From Citrobacter sp. JGM124 (GTDB taxonomy: Bacteria; Pseudomonadota; Gammaproteobacteria; Enterobacterales; Enterobacteriaceae), in contig NZ_JAERJD010000005.1 in NCBI RefSeq assembly GCF_018257795.1, positions 248,001 to 312,000 on the forward strand: a stretch of DNA of 64,000 nucleotides, read 5' to 3'. Below, piece after piece: positions 20,130-28,664 of this stretch. The notes beneath the pieces were generated by a model. The model saw only the letters and a program-made list of their open reading frames with translations. It did no database searches and had not been told where the DNA came from. Both the position numbers and the translations under genes were made by a program. The first letter of the stretch is position 1. Every line of letters begins with the position of its first letter.

Positions 20130-20694
20130 AGCAGAATACACAGACGGCTCCAATTAATTGTGAGTGACAACTGTGTTGACACGTAACGGTTAAAGTGTAA
20201 TTATTTCCCGCAGCAAAAATTAACATTTTTTGATATAACCAGGAAGGTTAGTCTGATACTCCGATACACAATGACTGAGAGTGTCAGTGAACAGCGTAAA
20301 TAGAGACAGGCAGTAACTGGATAACATGGATGGAGCTCCACATGCTGGAGCTTCGGTATAATCCAGACTGTCAGCTGATGATAAAAGTATTTTTCATCAG
20401 TAAATTAAGGGATAGATAGCGTTCTATTTAGATGTTCAGGGAAGAGCCAAAGCTGTAGATATAAGTATCACTTCGTGACTATCGCGGTAACTGTCATAGG
20501 GCGAAGGTAGGTCATATTCCTCAGTACAACGAGAATTGTCACCATTCTGAAAACCTCTGTCAGAGGATAACGGAGTGACGAATCGTGCGCATTTCCCCGA
20601 ACGAAAAGCCAGCATTCTGGCTGAACTATTATCCCCTAAAACATGATCACTACTGACTCTCTCTCAGAGAGAAGGAATACCTGAATATTCTGAG
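20130..20694 (+). repeat. Tandem non-coding repeat, copy A
   Basis: First unit of a tandem duplication with period 569 bases (ATGACTGAGA at 20271 and again at 20840). The roughly 420 bases after that anchor match copy B at an estimated 80-85% by eye. Single-base indels between copies, and stops in all frames, argue against coding. Conserved hairpins are AGCTCCA/TGGAGCT near 20333-20352, CTGATGA/TCATCAG near 20375-20402, TCAC-TTC-GTGA at 20468-20478 and AGCCAG/CTGGCT near 20620-20636. Function unknown. Confidence 0.8.
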
Positions 20695-21262
20695 TTGAGA
20701 GCGGATTACGTCGATGACTTCAATTCATCATGGGTGACAACCGCGTGATACGAGCTGGTGACAGTTTGACCATTTATGTGATGGGAGTTAATACTTTTCG
20801 ATATCGTCAACAGAATTAACCTGACACCTCAGAGACATAATGACTGAGAGTATCAGTAAGCAGCGTAAATAGAGACGGGCAGCAACTGGATAACATGGAT
20901 AAAGCTCCCATGCTGGAGCTTGGTATAATTCAGACTGTCGGCGGATGAAAAAATATTTTTCATCGGTAAACAAGGGATAATAGTATTCTATTTAGATGTG
21001 CAGGGAAAAGCCAAAGCTGTAGATATAAGTATCACTTCGTGACTATCACGGTAACTGCCATAGAGCGAAGGTGGGTCATATTCCTCAGTACGACGATAGC
21101 TGTCACCTCTCTGAAAACTTCAGCCAGAGGGTAACGAAGTGACACAATCATGCGCATTTTCCCCGAATGAAAAGCCAGTATTCTGGCTGAACTATTATTC
21201 CCCTACAATATGATCGCCGCCGATGTAGCTCACAGGAAAGAATACCTGAAGCTAGCCTGTAA
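20695..21262 (+). repeat. Tandem non-coding repeat, copy B
   Basis: Second unit, directly adjoining copy A. Stems are kept while their sequence changes: AAGCTCC/GGAGCTT replaces AGCTCCA/TGGAGCT, and GATGAAAAA/TTTTTCATC replaces CTGATGA/TCATCAG. AGCTGTAGATATAAGTATCA and TCACTTCGTGA are retained exactly. The pattern suggests selection on structure, but only two copies were compared. Confidence 0.8.
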
Positions 21263-21271
21263 GACTGCTAA

Positions 21272-21324
21272 AACGCTATTGGGCAGGAAATGTATATAAT
21301 TCCAGAGACAGTTACAATAGCGTT
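21272..21324. repeat. 10-bp perfect inverted repeat
   Basis: AACGCTATTG (21272-21281) and CAATAGCGTT (21315-21324) are perfect reverse complements 33 bases apart, at the junction of copy B and the partial third copy. It could be a stem or a protein-binding site. Confidence 0.5.
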
Positions 21325-21354
21325 CTGACAGGACAAGCAGAAGGTTCTCTGATA

Positions 21355-21420
21355 CTGAATTAAGGCAGAGGCCAATAGGTGGTTTAAATTAAATAGGGCG
21401 ACAACGGTCTTGATACTAAT
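21355..21420 (+). repeat. Partial third repeat unit, left end only
   Basis: TTAAGGCAGAGG...AATTAAATAGGGCGACAACGG aligns with the first 60 bases of copy A (TTAAGAGCAGAA...AATTAATTGTGAGTGACAACTG). Similarity is lost afterwards. It lies close to the 569-bp spacing expected for a third copy, allowing for an insertion of about 90 bases. Confidence 0.5.
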
Positions 21421-21917
21421 TATAGGAATTATTCGGATTCTACTGCTGAATAATGGAATATAAAATCTTAATAATTTCATGAAGTTTCTGAATGCATGTA
21501 TTAAATATAAATTTTTTCATTGAATACGGGCAGTGTTATATGGGTCTTACGGAAAAAAAGTCTTACAGTACAGTGACGTGCGAAATATAAAATCTAAGGT
21601 CACAAGGATATTTTTTGGGTGAGGCAGTGTTTATCTATTCAAGGAGGAACTGGCGGGGTACTTCAGTCATTAAAGGGCATAAGCAGAAAGAATTACGTAT
21701 AAAATCAGACTGTGTTTTTGTACTTCAATAATATTGAATTTATCCTGAAATTAAATTGGTTTTTATAAAAACAAATGAGTGGTTTAGTTAATGATCTGTG
21801 ATTTTTTCATGGCACTAACTCCATTATTCTAATCATGAATAAAGAAATTTTCTTTTTGATAACATTTATTTCACAGAGTGAGGGGAGTAACAGCAAGCCA
21901 GTCATATAACGTTAACC

Positions 21918-21974
21918 TAAAGGAGGTGCTAATACAAGAGTACTTATATGTATAAATGCATTGTATTTATACAT
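21918..21974 (+). promoter_or_regulatory. Pilin leader: strong orphan Shine-Dalgarno and hairpin
   Basis: AAGGAGGTG (21920-21928) is a 9-nt perfect complement to the 16S rRNA 3' end, but no gene starts there. Twenty bases on, ATG at 21948 opens a nine-codon frame (MYKCIVFIH, then TAA). The same bases form a perfect 10-bp stem: ATGTATAAAT with ATTTATACAT, 7-nt loop. It lies about 120-175 bases before the pilin start. The arrangement could be a translational or attenuation control element; this is inference. Confidence 0.45.
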
Positions 21975-22094
21975 TAAAATTAAAAAGATACTTTTAGATT
22001 GCTCATTCATTATTCAATAATGAGAGTGGCATCGTATTGTCTTTTTTCAATGATTTTAAATTCACTATTAACCTACTGTCATCATAAGGGTAAA

Positions 22095-22697
22095 ATGAAG
22101 TATATATCTAAACTGAAGAAGAGCATATTATCATCGATAGTCATTATCAGCGGAGGGATGCTATCAAGCGTGAGTATGGCACATGCTTATGATGGGCAAA
22201 TAACATTTCACGGAAAAATAAGCGCTGCCACTTGTGAGATCAGCGGGGGTAATACTAATGGTACGGAAACAAATAGCCCTGATTTTGTTGTAACGTTACC
22301 TACTGTCTCCTCAATGGCTTTTAAATCTGTGGGAGAAAAGGCAGGAGATACTGACTTTTTTATCAAGTTAAAAGGTGATAATTGTAAGCCAGGTAATGGT
22401 TATGCGATTAAGTTTGAAAGAATTAGTAGTAATGGTTTTATCGATGCTAAGACCGGATATCTTAAAAATACAAACACAACTGCAGCTGGAGCTAAAAATG
22501 TCCAGTTAGTCATTAGTGATGAAAACAAGAATCCTTTTGATTTCACCACGACTAATGATACTTCACCGACTAAAAACCGTGGGGAGAACGACACAGAGAC
22601 AATTTTCAATTTTGGTGTGCAATATGTCTCAACGGCTGCCAGTGTCACTGGAGGGGAAGTCGAGGGTAACATCTATTATAGTGTAGTGTACCCATAA
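22095..22697 (+). CDS. Fimbrial major subunit (chaperone-usher pilin)
   Basis: Type 1-family pilin of 200 residues. The chosen start MKYISKLKKSIL gives a classic signal peptide ending MAHA before YDGQITFHGKI, with AAGGG just upstream; the frame is open 32 codons further upstream without a good signal. The mature protein has the pilin pattern: G.I..ATCEI with a Cys near residue 46 and a second near 97 (DNCKPG), then the C-terminal beta strand ending YYSVVYP, with the penultimate Tyr typical of donor-strand exchange. First gene of the six-gene adhesion operon. Too diverged for me to place in a named fimbrial type. Confidence 0.88.
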   Translation: MKYISKLKKSILSSIVIISGGMLSSVSMAHAYDGQITFHGKISAATCEISGGNTNGTETNSPDFVVTLPTVSSMAFKSVGEKAGDTDFFIKLKGDNCKPGNGYAIKFERISSNGFIDAKTGYLKNTNTTAAGAKNVQLVISDENKNPFDFTTTNDTSPTKNRGENDTETIFNFGVQYVSTAASVTGGEVEGNIYYSVVYP

Positions 22698-22701
22698 AAA
22701 A

Positions 22702-22733
22702 AAGGACTTCATGCTACACATCATGAAGTCCTT
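22702..22733 (+). terminator. Attenuator hairpin between pilin and chaperone
   Basis: AAGGACTTCATG and CATGAAGTCCTT form a perfect 12-bp stem with an 8-nt loop immediately after the pilin stop. There is no long T run, so partial termination or 3'-end stabilisation of pilin mRNA is likely. This would give excess major subunit over chaperone and usher. Confidence 0.7.
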
Positions 22734-22783
22734 CCAATGAATTACTATTCTACTCATATTTTAAATTTAAAAAAGCAACCTAA

Positions 22784-23491
22784 ATGAAAAAAATAATAAC
22801 TGTTTTATTTTTATTAATTCCTTTGTCAGCATTGGGAACAATACAGATGAATACAACAAGGGTTATTTTAGAAGAGTCAGAGAATGAACAAACGGTTGAG
22901 GTTAATAATATTGGAATAAAAACTGCGTTAATACAAGTTTGGTTATCTCAGGACGACGCTAATGACAGAATTAAAGACACTGGGTTTATCATCGCACAAC
23001 CCATGTTTAAAGTAAAGTCAGGAAGGTCTAAGATTGTAAGGATTATAGGCACAGATGAAATAAAAAAACTTTATCCTAAAGATAGAGAAACTATGTTATG
23101 GATGAATTTTTTAGATATTCCTCAAAAAAATGAAAATGGAAATAACTCTTTAAATATTGCAGTGCATACCAAAATGAAATTTTTTTATATGCCAGAAAAT
23201 ATTGAAATTACAAGAGCAGAAGCTGCTGAGAAATTGAGTTGGGGAATCCAAAGAATAGGTAAAGATATTTATTTAGTCGCCAAAAATAACAGTCCGATTT
23301 ATGTCAGTTTGGGTAAGCTGGCATTAAAAAATAATATCCCAATTAAACTAGACTCGAGTGCCATAGCACCATTTAGTGAGACTAAATATAAAATCACAAA
23401 GGAGATGTCTAATAAAAGAAATATAATAGTTGAATATTCATATATAGATGATCTTGGTACATATATATCAAAAGAAATTAATCTAACATGA
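22784..23491 (+). CDS. Periplasmic fimbrial chaperone (PapD-like)
   Basis: A 235-residue protein with signal peptide MKKIITVLFLLIPLSALG. Domain 1 has the chaperone pattern TTRVILEE...VEVNN and the segment ..FIIAQPMFKVKSGRSKIVRI, which carries the conserved G1-strand and subunit-binding Arg region. LWMNFLDIPQK is the family LW.N...IP signature. It caps pilin subunits by donor-strand complementation and hands them to the usher. Its TGA overlaps the usher ATG by 4 bases, so the two are translationally coupled. Confidence 0.93.
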   Translation: MKKIITVLFLLIPLSALGTIQMNTTRVILEESENEQTVEVNNIGIKTALIQVWLSQDDANDRIKDTGFIIAQPMFKVKSGRSKIVRIIGTDEIKKLYPKDRETMLWMNFLDIPQKNENGNNSLNIAVHTKMKFFYMPENIEITRAEAAEKLSWGIQRIGKDIYLVAKNNSPIYVSLGKLALKNNIPIKLDSSAIAPFSETKYKITKEMSNKRNIIVEYSYIDDLGTYISKEINLT

Positions 23492-25947
23492 AGCTGAATA
23501 AAAATATCATATTTATACTGTTTTTTTTACCAATAACGGGATTCACTAGTGAAAATGAAATTTTCAAAACTGAGTTTTTAACATATCTGGGTCATAACGA
23601 AAAAATAGATCTCGATGATATGATTAAGCCCGGAAGACATTATGTTTTAGTCTATGTTAATGGTAAGAAAATTAGTACCGAAAACATTGAGTTCAAGCAG
23701 TATAAAGACAGTCTTGCACCCTGTTTTAGTCAGCAGGATATATCTAAGTTTAACCTTGACTATGACAAGCTGAAATTCATTGGCGGCATGTCATCTGAAT
23801 GTTTTTTTATTGAAAATATACTTGATGGGGCATATGCAACACTAGATCCTGATGATGAAAGGTTAGATGTCAATATCCCTCAAATATATTTATCATCTAA
23901 AAGTGATGATTATATTTATCCATCGCAATGGGATAGAGGTGTGAATAGTTATGCATTAAAATACAATATGAATATGACCAGTATAAGAGAGAAAAACTAT
24001 GATAATACATACTCTTATAATGGATATTTCCAGCAGCATTTGAATTTATATTCATGGCGTATCTATGGCAATAATTCTTTGTCAGCAAGGAATAATAGCA
24101 CTATGAAGAATAAATTTTATGATTTATTTGCTGAAAATTCAATTGCTAGTATTAAATCTAATTTAACAGTGGGTGAAATAAATACGAATGGTGATTATTT
24201 TAACTGGGTGAAATATCGAGGGGTAAAATTATCCAGTGATAACAGGATGAATGCTACATCATTATCTGGCTTTGCACCATCAATCAGAGGTGTAGCCAGT
24301 TCACCTTCATTATTGAGTGTTGAATATAATGGCAGGGTCATATATGAGAAAAACATTCCTGCTGGTGAGTATAATATTCAAGATCTTCCCAGGACTTATG
24401 GTAATGGATATTTAAATGTTATTCTAACTGGTGCTGATGGTGCCAGAACGGTGCAAGAGATTCCGATCTCAACAATATCCAGTCTGATAAGACCCGGAAG
24501 CTATGAATATAGCTTAAATATTGGTTCATTAGATTCTATGTATCCTGGAAACTATTGGCTTACACAAGCTGATATCAAGTATGGTATTAACAATAATCTA
24601 ACCATGTATAGTGGTTTACAATCTATCTATCCTAATGACTACGCCCAGGCGATGATTGGCGGAACATTGAATACGAAAATAGGAGGGGTTTCTTTAGAGT
24701 ACTATCGATCATTCTCAGATGAAAAAATGACTGAAGGTTCTTCTTGTGGTCTTTTTTGCGATGATAAAATCGTACTGAATTACGAAGAAGATATATCATT
24801 GATTGATGCTAACTTATCCCTGTCTGTAACCCGTTATTTAGATAAGAACTATTTTGAATTAAGTGATTTCATGGCTAATAAATATAGCTATAATATTAAC
24901 AGAAGCTATGATAACTATCAAAATAGACAGGTTAGTAATTTATCATTAAGGAAATCACTACCAGAAAATTATGGTGGCATTTCTGCCTCTGGGTATTACA
25001 CCACCCCCTGGAAGGGCAGTGGTGCAGATACTTATGGTTATTCACTTAGTTATAATAATAATATTGGTAAATTAAGTTATAATATATCATTTTTCTCATA
25101 CAGGAATAGAGATAATAAATTAGATAATACCTTTTCTATAAGTTTAGATATTCCATTAGAAACTAAAAAGAAAAATTTAAACTTAACTTCATCATACATT
25201 AATTATGCAGATAGCCATAACACTCGTGTTTCCTTAGTTAGTAATGATAAATCTCTGGATGAGGCAAATTATAATTTTTGGATGGACAGGGGGACTGTAA
25301 ATAGTTTTGGCAATGGTGGTTCACTGAGTTACAACAATGGAAGAAATACAAAGCAAGCTGGCTACTCTAAAAATGAAAATAGTGAGATGATTTACGGAAA
25401 TATAAATGGAGCAATAGTGCTACATGATGGGGGGATTACCAGCGCAAGTGAATTAGGGAAAACATTTGCTATTGTCAAAGCTATTGGTGCAGAAGATATA
25501 AATATAGCATCAAATAGTAATATAAAAATAAACTCCAGTGGTTATGGTATTGTGCCATATATGTCACCCTACAAAAAAAATTATATTACATTAGACTCAA
25601 AGAAAAGTAAAAACATGTCAGAAGTTGAAGAGAATAGATTGTTAGTTATTCCAGACAATGGTTCATCTCCATTGGTTGAATTCAAAGTAAACAAAATAGG
25701 TAAGAATATCATTAAGATACATAGTGCGAGTTATGATATACCATTTGGTGCTAAGGTTATGGATGATAAAAATAATGTTTTAGGTATAGCGGATCAAAGC
25801 GGTTTTGTTTTATTACCTCAAGGCTATGAAGAAAATAAAGAGTTAGGTATTAATTGGAGTAAAGATAGCAAAGATTATAAATGTAAGATTAAATTAAAAG
25901 CAAATCCTGATGCTTCTAGTTCAATTATCAATGCTGATTGCGTTTAA
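23488..25947 (+). CDS. Outer-membrane fimbrial usher
   Basis: An 819-residue PapC/FimD-family usher. After a signal peptide it has an N-terminal subunit-binding domain (FKTEFLT...LDDM..PGRHYVLVYVNGKKI, with the Cys pair near APCF and ECFF). The middle 24-strand barrel with plug contains VEYNGRVIYEKNIPAGEYNIQDLPRTYGNG. The C-terminal domains end with a Cys pair (YKCKIKL...INADCV). It polymerises and secretes fimbrial subunits. Low GC and Asn/Ser/Tyr-rich, as throughout the island. It starts at an ATGA overlap with the chaperone. Confidence 0.95.
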   Translation: MKLNKNIIFILFFLPITGFTSENEIFKTEFLTYLGHNEKIDLDDMIKPGRHYVLVYVNGKKISTENIEFKQYKDSLAPCFSQQDISKFNLDYDKLKFIGGMSSECFFIENILDGAYATLDPDDERLDVNIPQIYLSSKSDDYIYPSQWDRGVNSYALKYNMNMTSIREKNYDNTYSYNGYFQQHLNLYSWRIYGNNSLSARNNSTMKNKFYDLFAENSIASIKSNLTVGEINTNGDYFNWVKYRGVKLSSDNRMNATSLSGFAPSIRGVASSPSLLSVEYNGRVIYEKNIPAGEYNIQDLPRTYGNGYLNVILTGADGARTVQEIPISTISSLIRPGSYEYSLNIGSLDSMYPGNYWLTQADIKYGINNNLTMYSGLQSIYPNDYAQAMIGGTLNTKIGGVSLEYYRSFSDEKMTEGSSCGLFCDDKIVLNYEEDISLIDANLSLSVTRYLDKNYFELSDFMANKYSYNINRSYDNYQNRQVSNLSLRKSLPENYGGISASGYYTTPWKGSGADTYGYSLSYNNNIGKLSYNISFFSYRNRDNKLDNTFSISLDIPLETKKKNLNLTSSYINYADSHNTRVSLVSNDKSLDEANYNFWMDRGTVNSFGNGGSLSYNNGRNTKQAGYSKNENSEMIYGNINGAIVLHDGGITSASELGKTFAIVKAIGAEDINIASNSNIKINSSGYGIVPYMSPYKKNYITLDSKKSKNMSEVEENRLLVIPDNGSSPLVEFKVNKIGKNIIKIHSASYDIPFGAKVMDDKNNVLGIADQSGFVLLPQGYEENKELGINWSKDSKDYKCKIKLKANPDASSSIINADCV

Positions 25948-25962
25948 TATAAAGAGTTAGCC

Positions 25963-26892
25963 ATGCGAAATATTTTATTAATAATGATGATGTTTTTATT
26001 TTCTGGTGTTAGCTATGCTGATTATCGTGAAACTTTTTATGTTAGCAATGTTAATATAACTGATTATCATAATCAATCTGAAGGATATACTTTCTCATCA
26101 CACACATATCATCTAAGAAGTGAGAACTTAACAATATCCACAAATAATAACAATCAGCATATTAATCTGGATGGCAAGTATGCTGACTCTGTCATGACCG
26201 GTAAAGAGAATACTATCATAAGAACACCGATACCTGGCTTAGGGCTAAGAATTAGCTGGGCAACAGATAATCAGTCAAGCAATAGTATTTTAAAATATTT
26301 TCCCTTTAACAGGACATGTATATCACCATGTCAGTTACAGGATTTGGTTATTGTTGAATTCATCAAAATAGGAACAATTAAGACGGGCACGATGAGAAGA
26401 GGTACTGAATTAGCTACTGTTAATTTGAGTCAGAATGTCACAAACCCTGAGTATATGAAAATAGTTCTTAATGAAGACATTATTTTAAAATCCAGATCTT
26501 GTGTTTTGTTAGATACAGATAAATATGTTGATCTCGGTAATTTCACTGCCGATGAATTAAAAAACATAAAATACTCACCAAAATATATAGACTTTGATCT
26601 TACATTATCCTGTGAGCAGGATACTTCTGTTGGCATGTCTTATATAGGAACAAGTGTAAATCAAAATCTAAAAAATACTGGGACATCTGAGGGTGTATCA
26701 ATACTGTTAAATGATGAGGATAATAAAAAGGTAAAAATATCACTAACACCAACGGTAAATAACTACGTGAGTGTTTTAGCCAATGAAAATAAACCTATAA
26801 AGTTAAAAACAGCAGTGAATGTAGATGACCGTCGTAATATTAAATCCGGTACCATTGAAGGTAGTTTATTTATTTTGTTAGAGATTAATTAA
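25963..26892 (+). CDS. Fimbrial tip adhesin (two-domain)
   Basis: A 309-residue protein with signal peptide MRNILLIMMMFLFSGVSYA. The N-terminal part (about 20-175) is unlike pilins and has a Cys pair (TCISPC), so it is the likely receptor-binding domain. From about residue 177 (RSCVLLDTDKYVDLGNFTADEL) the sequence follows a pilin domain, with a second Cys (LSCEQD) and the C-terminal strand GTIEGSLFILLEIN. This layout is that of tip adhesins such as FimH, but the ligand cannot be predicted. Only 1 nt separates its stop from the next gene. Confidence 0.82.
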   Translation: MRNILLIMMMFLFSGVSYADYRETFYVSNVNITDYHNQSEGYTFSSHTYHLRSENLTISTNNNNQHINLDGKYADSVMTGKENTIIRTPIPGLGLRISWATDNQSSNSILKYFPFNRTCISPCQLQDLVIVEFIKIGTIKTGTMRRGTELATVNLSQNVTNPEYMKIVLNEDIILKSRSCVLLDTDKYVDLGNFTADELKNIKYSPKYIDFDLTLSCEQDTSVGMSYIGTSVNQNLKNTGTSEGVSILLNDEDNKKVKISLTPTVNNYVSVLANENKPIKLKTAVNVDDRRNIKSGTIEGSLFILLEIN

Positions 26893-26893
26893 G

Positions 26894-28636
26894 ATGGGAA
26901 ATAAAATAAAGTCGTTGGTAGTGTTGAGTTTTTTTTGTTTATATTCAACGGCATCATTATCTATTGAGCCGGGAAATATGTCTGACTCGACTCGTGAGCT
27001 GGATAGAATGATCCGAGAGCGTACACTTGAAAATGTTAACAAGGAAAAATGGATCAATAATGAAATAATGAACAACAATAAAAATATTGTTGATGAAGAC
27101 TTACTTTCTAACCCTGCTGTTGCAAACGGCAGAAAGTTTTTTATTAAGGAGATTTTAATTGATAACGATGACAAGTATGCAAACTCGAAACAAAGAAATG
27201 CAATAATAAAAAAATTCGAAAACAAAGAATTAGGTAAATCTGATATTTTAGAGTTAGTTAAAGAACTTACTGACTTTTACATAGGAAAAGGATATTCAAC
27301 TACATTACTGACCATCAAAGAGGGGAATTTAAGGACACAAAAAATAACGTTAAAGGTTCTTTGGGGAAAGATTAACAAAGCTCTTGTTGAAGATAAGGAT
27401 CCTACATTATCACAAAAAATGAGGATATATGATGCATTTCCATTCCATAAAAATGAAGTGCTGAACGTCTCGGATATTGATCAGGCATTAGATAATTTAT
27501 TGAGAATTTCCTATGGTACCAAAATAAAAATCATCCCGGATGATGAGGAGGGCTATTCCAATTTAAACTTCTCAGGTATGGAGTATGATATTTTAAATTT
27601 AGGATTGAAACTTAATAACTCTGGACGAAAAGAGTCAGGCTGGAACCAATATAGTGGGACTATGGGGCTCAATAATTTTATCGGTTTTAATGATATTTTA
27701 AGCTTTTATTATGGCTATAATGATTTAAAACAAAAATCGGACTCACAAAAATCATGGTCCTTATCATATTCTATTCCTGTAGGCTATTGGTCATTTGATA
27801 CTTCTTATTATCGCTCCGAATATAAAAAAATAATCGGCGGTAATTTTGGTGGTTATAATAGTGATGGGAACTCTGAGCGTTATTCTAATAGAATAAATCG
27901 TGTTTTATTTAGAAATAACAACCATAAATTATCTGCTTACACATCGATAGATGTTAAAAATAATTTGAACAGAATTCATGAGTTAGTCATTGATGTTAGC
28001 AGTAAGCGTTATAGTAACATCACTTTTGGTATTAATGATGTAACCACTATTTGGGATGGCGGCACTTATTGGGATCTTTCTTTGACGAAGGGAACTCCCT
28101 GGTTTGGCAGTGCATGGGTTAATGACCCGGATTTACTTGGTTTTGATATAGATTTTCATAAAATTAATGGGTTACTCAGTTGGTCTAAAAAAATCCATCA
28201 GTTTGATATTTTTAGTGTTAATTATGACCTGACCGCATCTTTTCAGTATTCGAAAGATGTTCTGGTGAGTGATCAAAATATTTCCATTGGTGATGAATAC
28301 TCGGTTAGGGGTTTTAAAGAAGATTCAATTTCAGGTAATAAAGGTGGTTATATTTCAAACACAGTGAAATTTCCAGTTTATATAAATAAATTTAGCGGGG
28401 TGAGTATAGTTCCTTTTGTCGGATATGATGTCGGTTATGTCAAAAATAATTGCAGCAAGTATGTAAATAGTTGCGAAGGAGAATTTATCTCTGGTGGCTC
28501 TGTAGGGTTAAAGCTGAATCAGAAGTACCTGTCATCCTCATTATCGGCAGGATGGCCAATTACAAAGCCTAAAAGTTTACGAAACAGAGATGTTGATAAT
28601 GTTGCAATATATTATCGTGTTGGTTTGAATTTTTAA
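26894..28636 (+). CDS. Two-partner secretion transporter TpsB (FhaC/ShlB family)
   Basis: A 580-residue outer-membrane Omp85-superfamily transporter. A signal peptide (to about 23) is followed by a polar helical linker with RELDRMIRERTLE, two POTRA domains (about 75-225: FFIKEILIDND..., YIGKGYSTTLLTIKEG), and a 16-strand barrel. The L6 hairpin motif VRGF is near residue 471 and the C-terminal Phe is present (YYRVGLNF). It secretes the downstream TpsA. It begins 1 nt after the adhesin stop codon, so it is almost certainly co-transcribed with the fimbrial genes. Confidence 0.93.
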   Translation: MGNKIKSLVVLSFFCLYSTASLSIEPGNMSDSTRELDRMIRERTLENVNKEKWINNEIMNNNKNIVDEDLLSNPAVANGRKFFIKEILIDNDDKYANSKQRNAIIKKFENKELGKSDILELVKELTDFYIGKGYSTTLLTIKEGNLRTQKITLKVLWGKINKALVEDKDPTLSQKMRIYDAFPFHKNEVLNVSDIDQALDNLLRISYGTKIKIIPDDEEGYSNLNFSGMEYDILNLGLKLNNSGRKESGWNQYSGTMGLNNFIGFNDILSFYYGYNDLKQKSDSQKSWSLSYSIPVGYWSFDTSYYRSEYKKIIGGNFGGYNSDGNSERYSNRINRVLFRNNNHKLSAYTSIDVKNNLNRIHELVIDVSSKRYSNITFGINDVTTIWDGGTYWDLSLTKGTPWFGSAWVNDPDLLGFDIDFHKINGLLSWSKKIHQFDIFSVNYDLTASFQYSKDVLVSDQNISIGDEYSVRGFKEDSISGNKGGYISNTVKFPVYINKFSGVSIVPFVGYDVGYVKNNCSKYVNSCEGEFISGGSVGLKLNQKYLSSSLSAGWPITKPKSLRNRDVDNVAIYYRVGLNF

Positions 28637-28664
28637 ACATCAATTAAATATAAGGATATATAAA

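Noticed and set aside
20788-20973. 61-codon minus-strand frame inside repeat copy B
   Set aside because: Single-base indels break the same frame in copy A, so it is not conserved as protein.
21500-22094. A fimS-like invertible promoter element
   Set aside because: Inverted repeats found are short and close together (hairpin spacing); no pair of long flanking repeats and no recombinase gene were seen.
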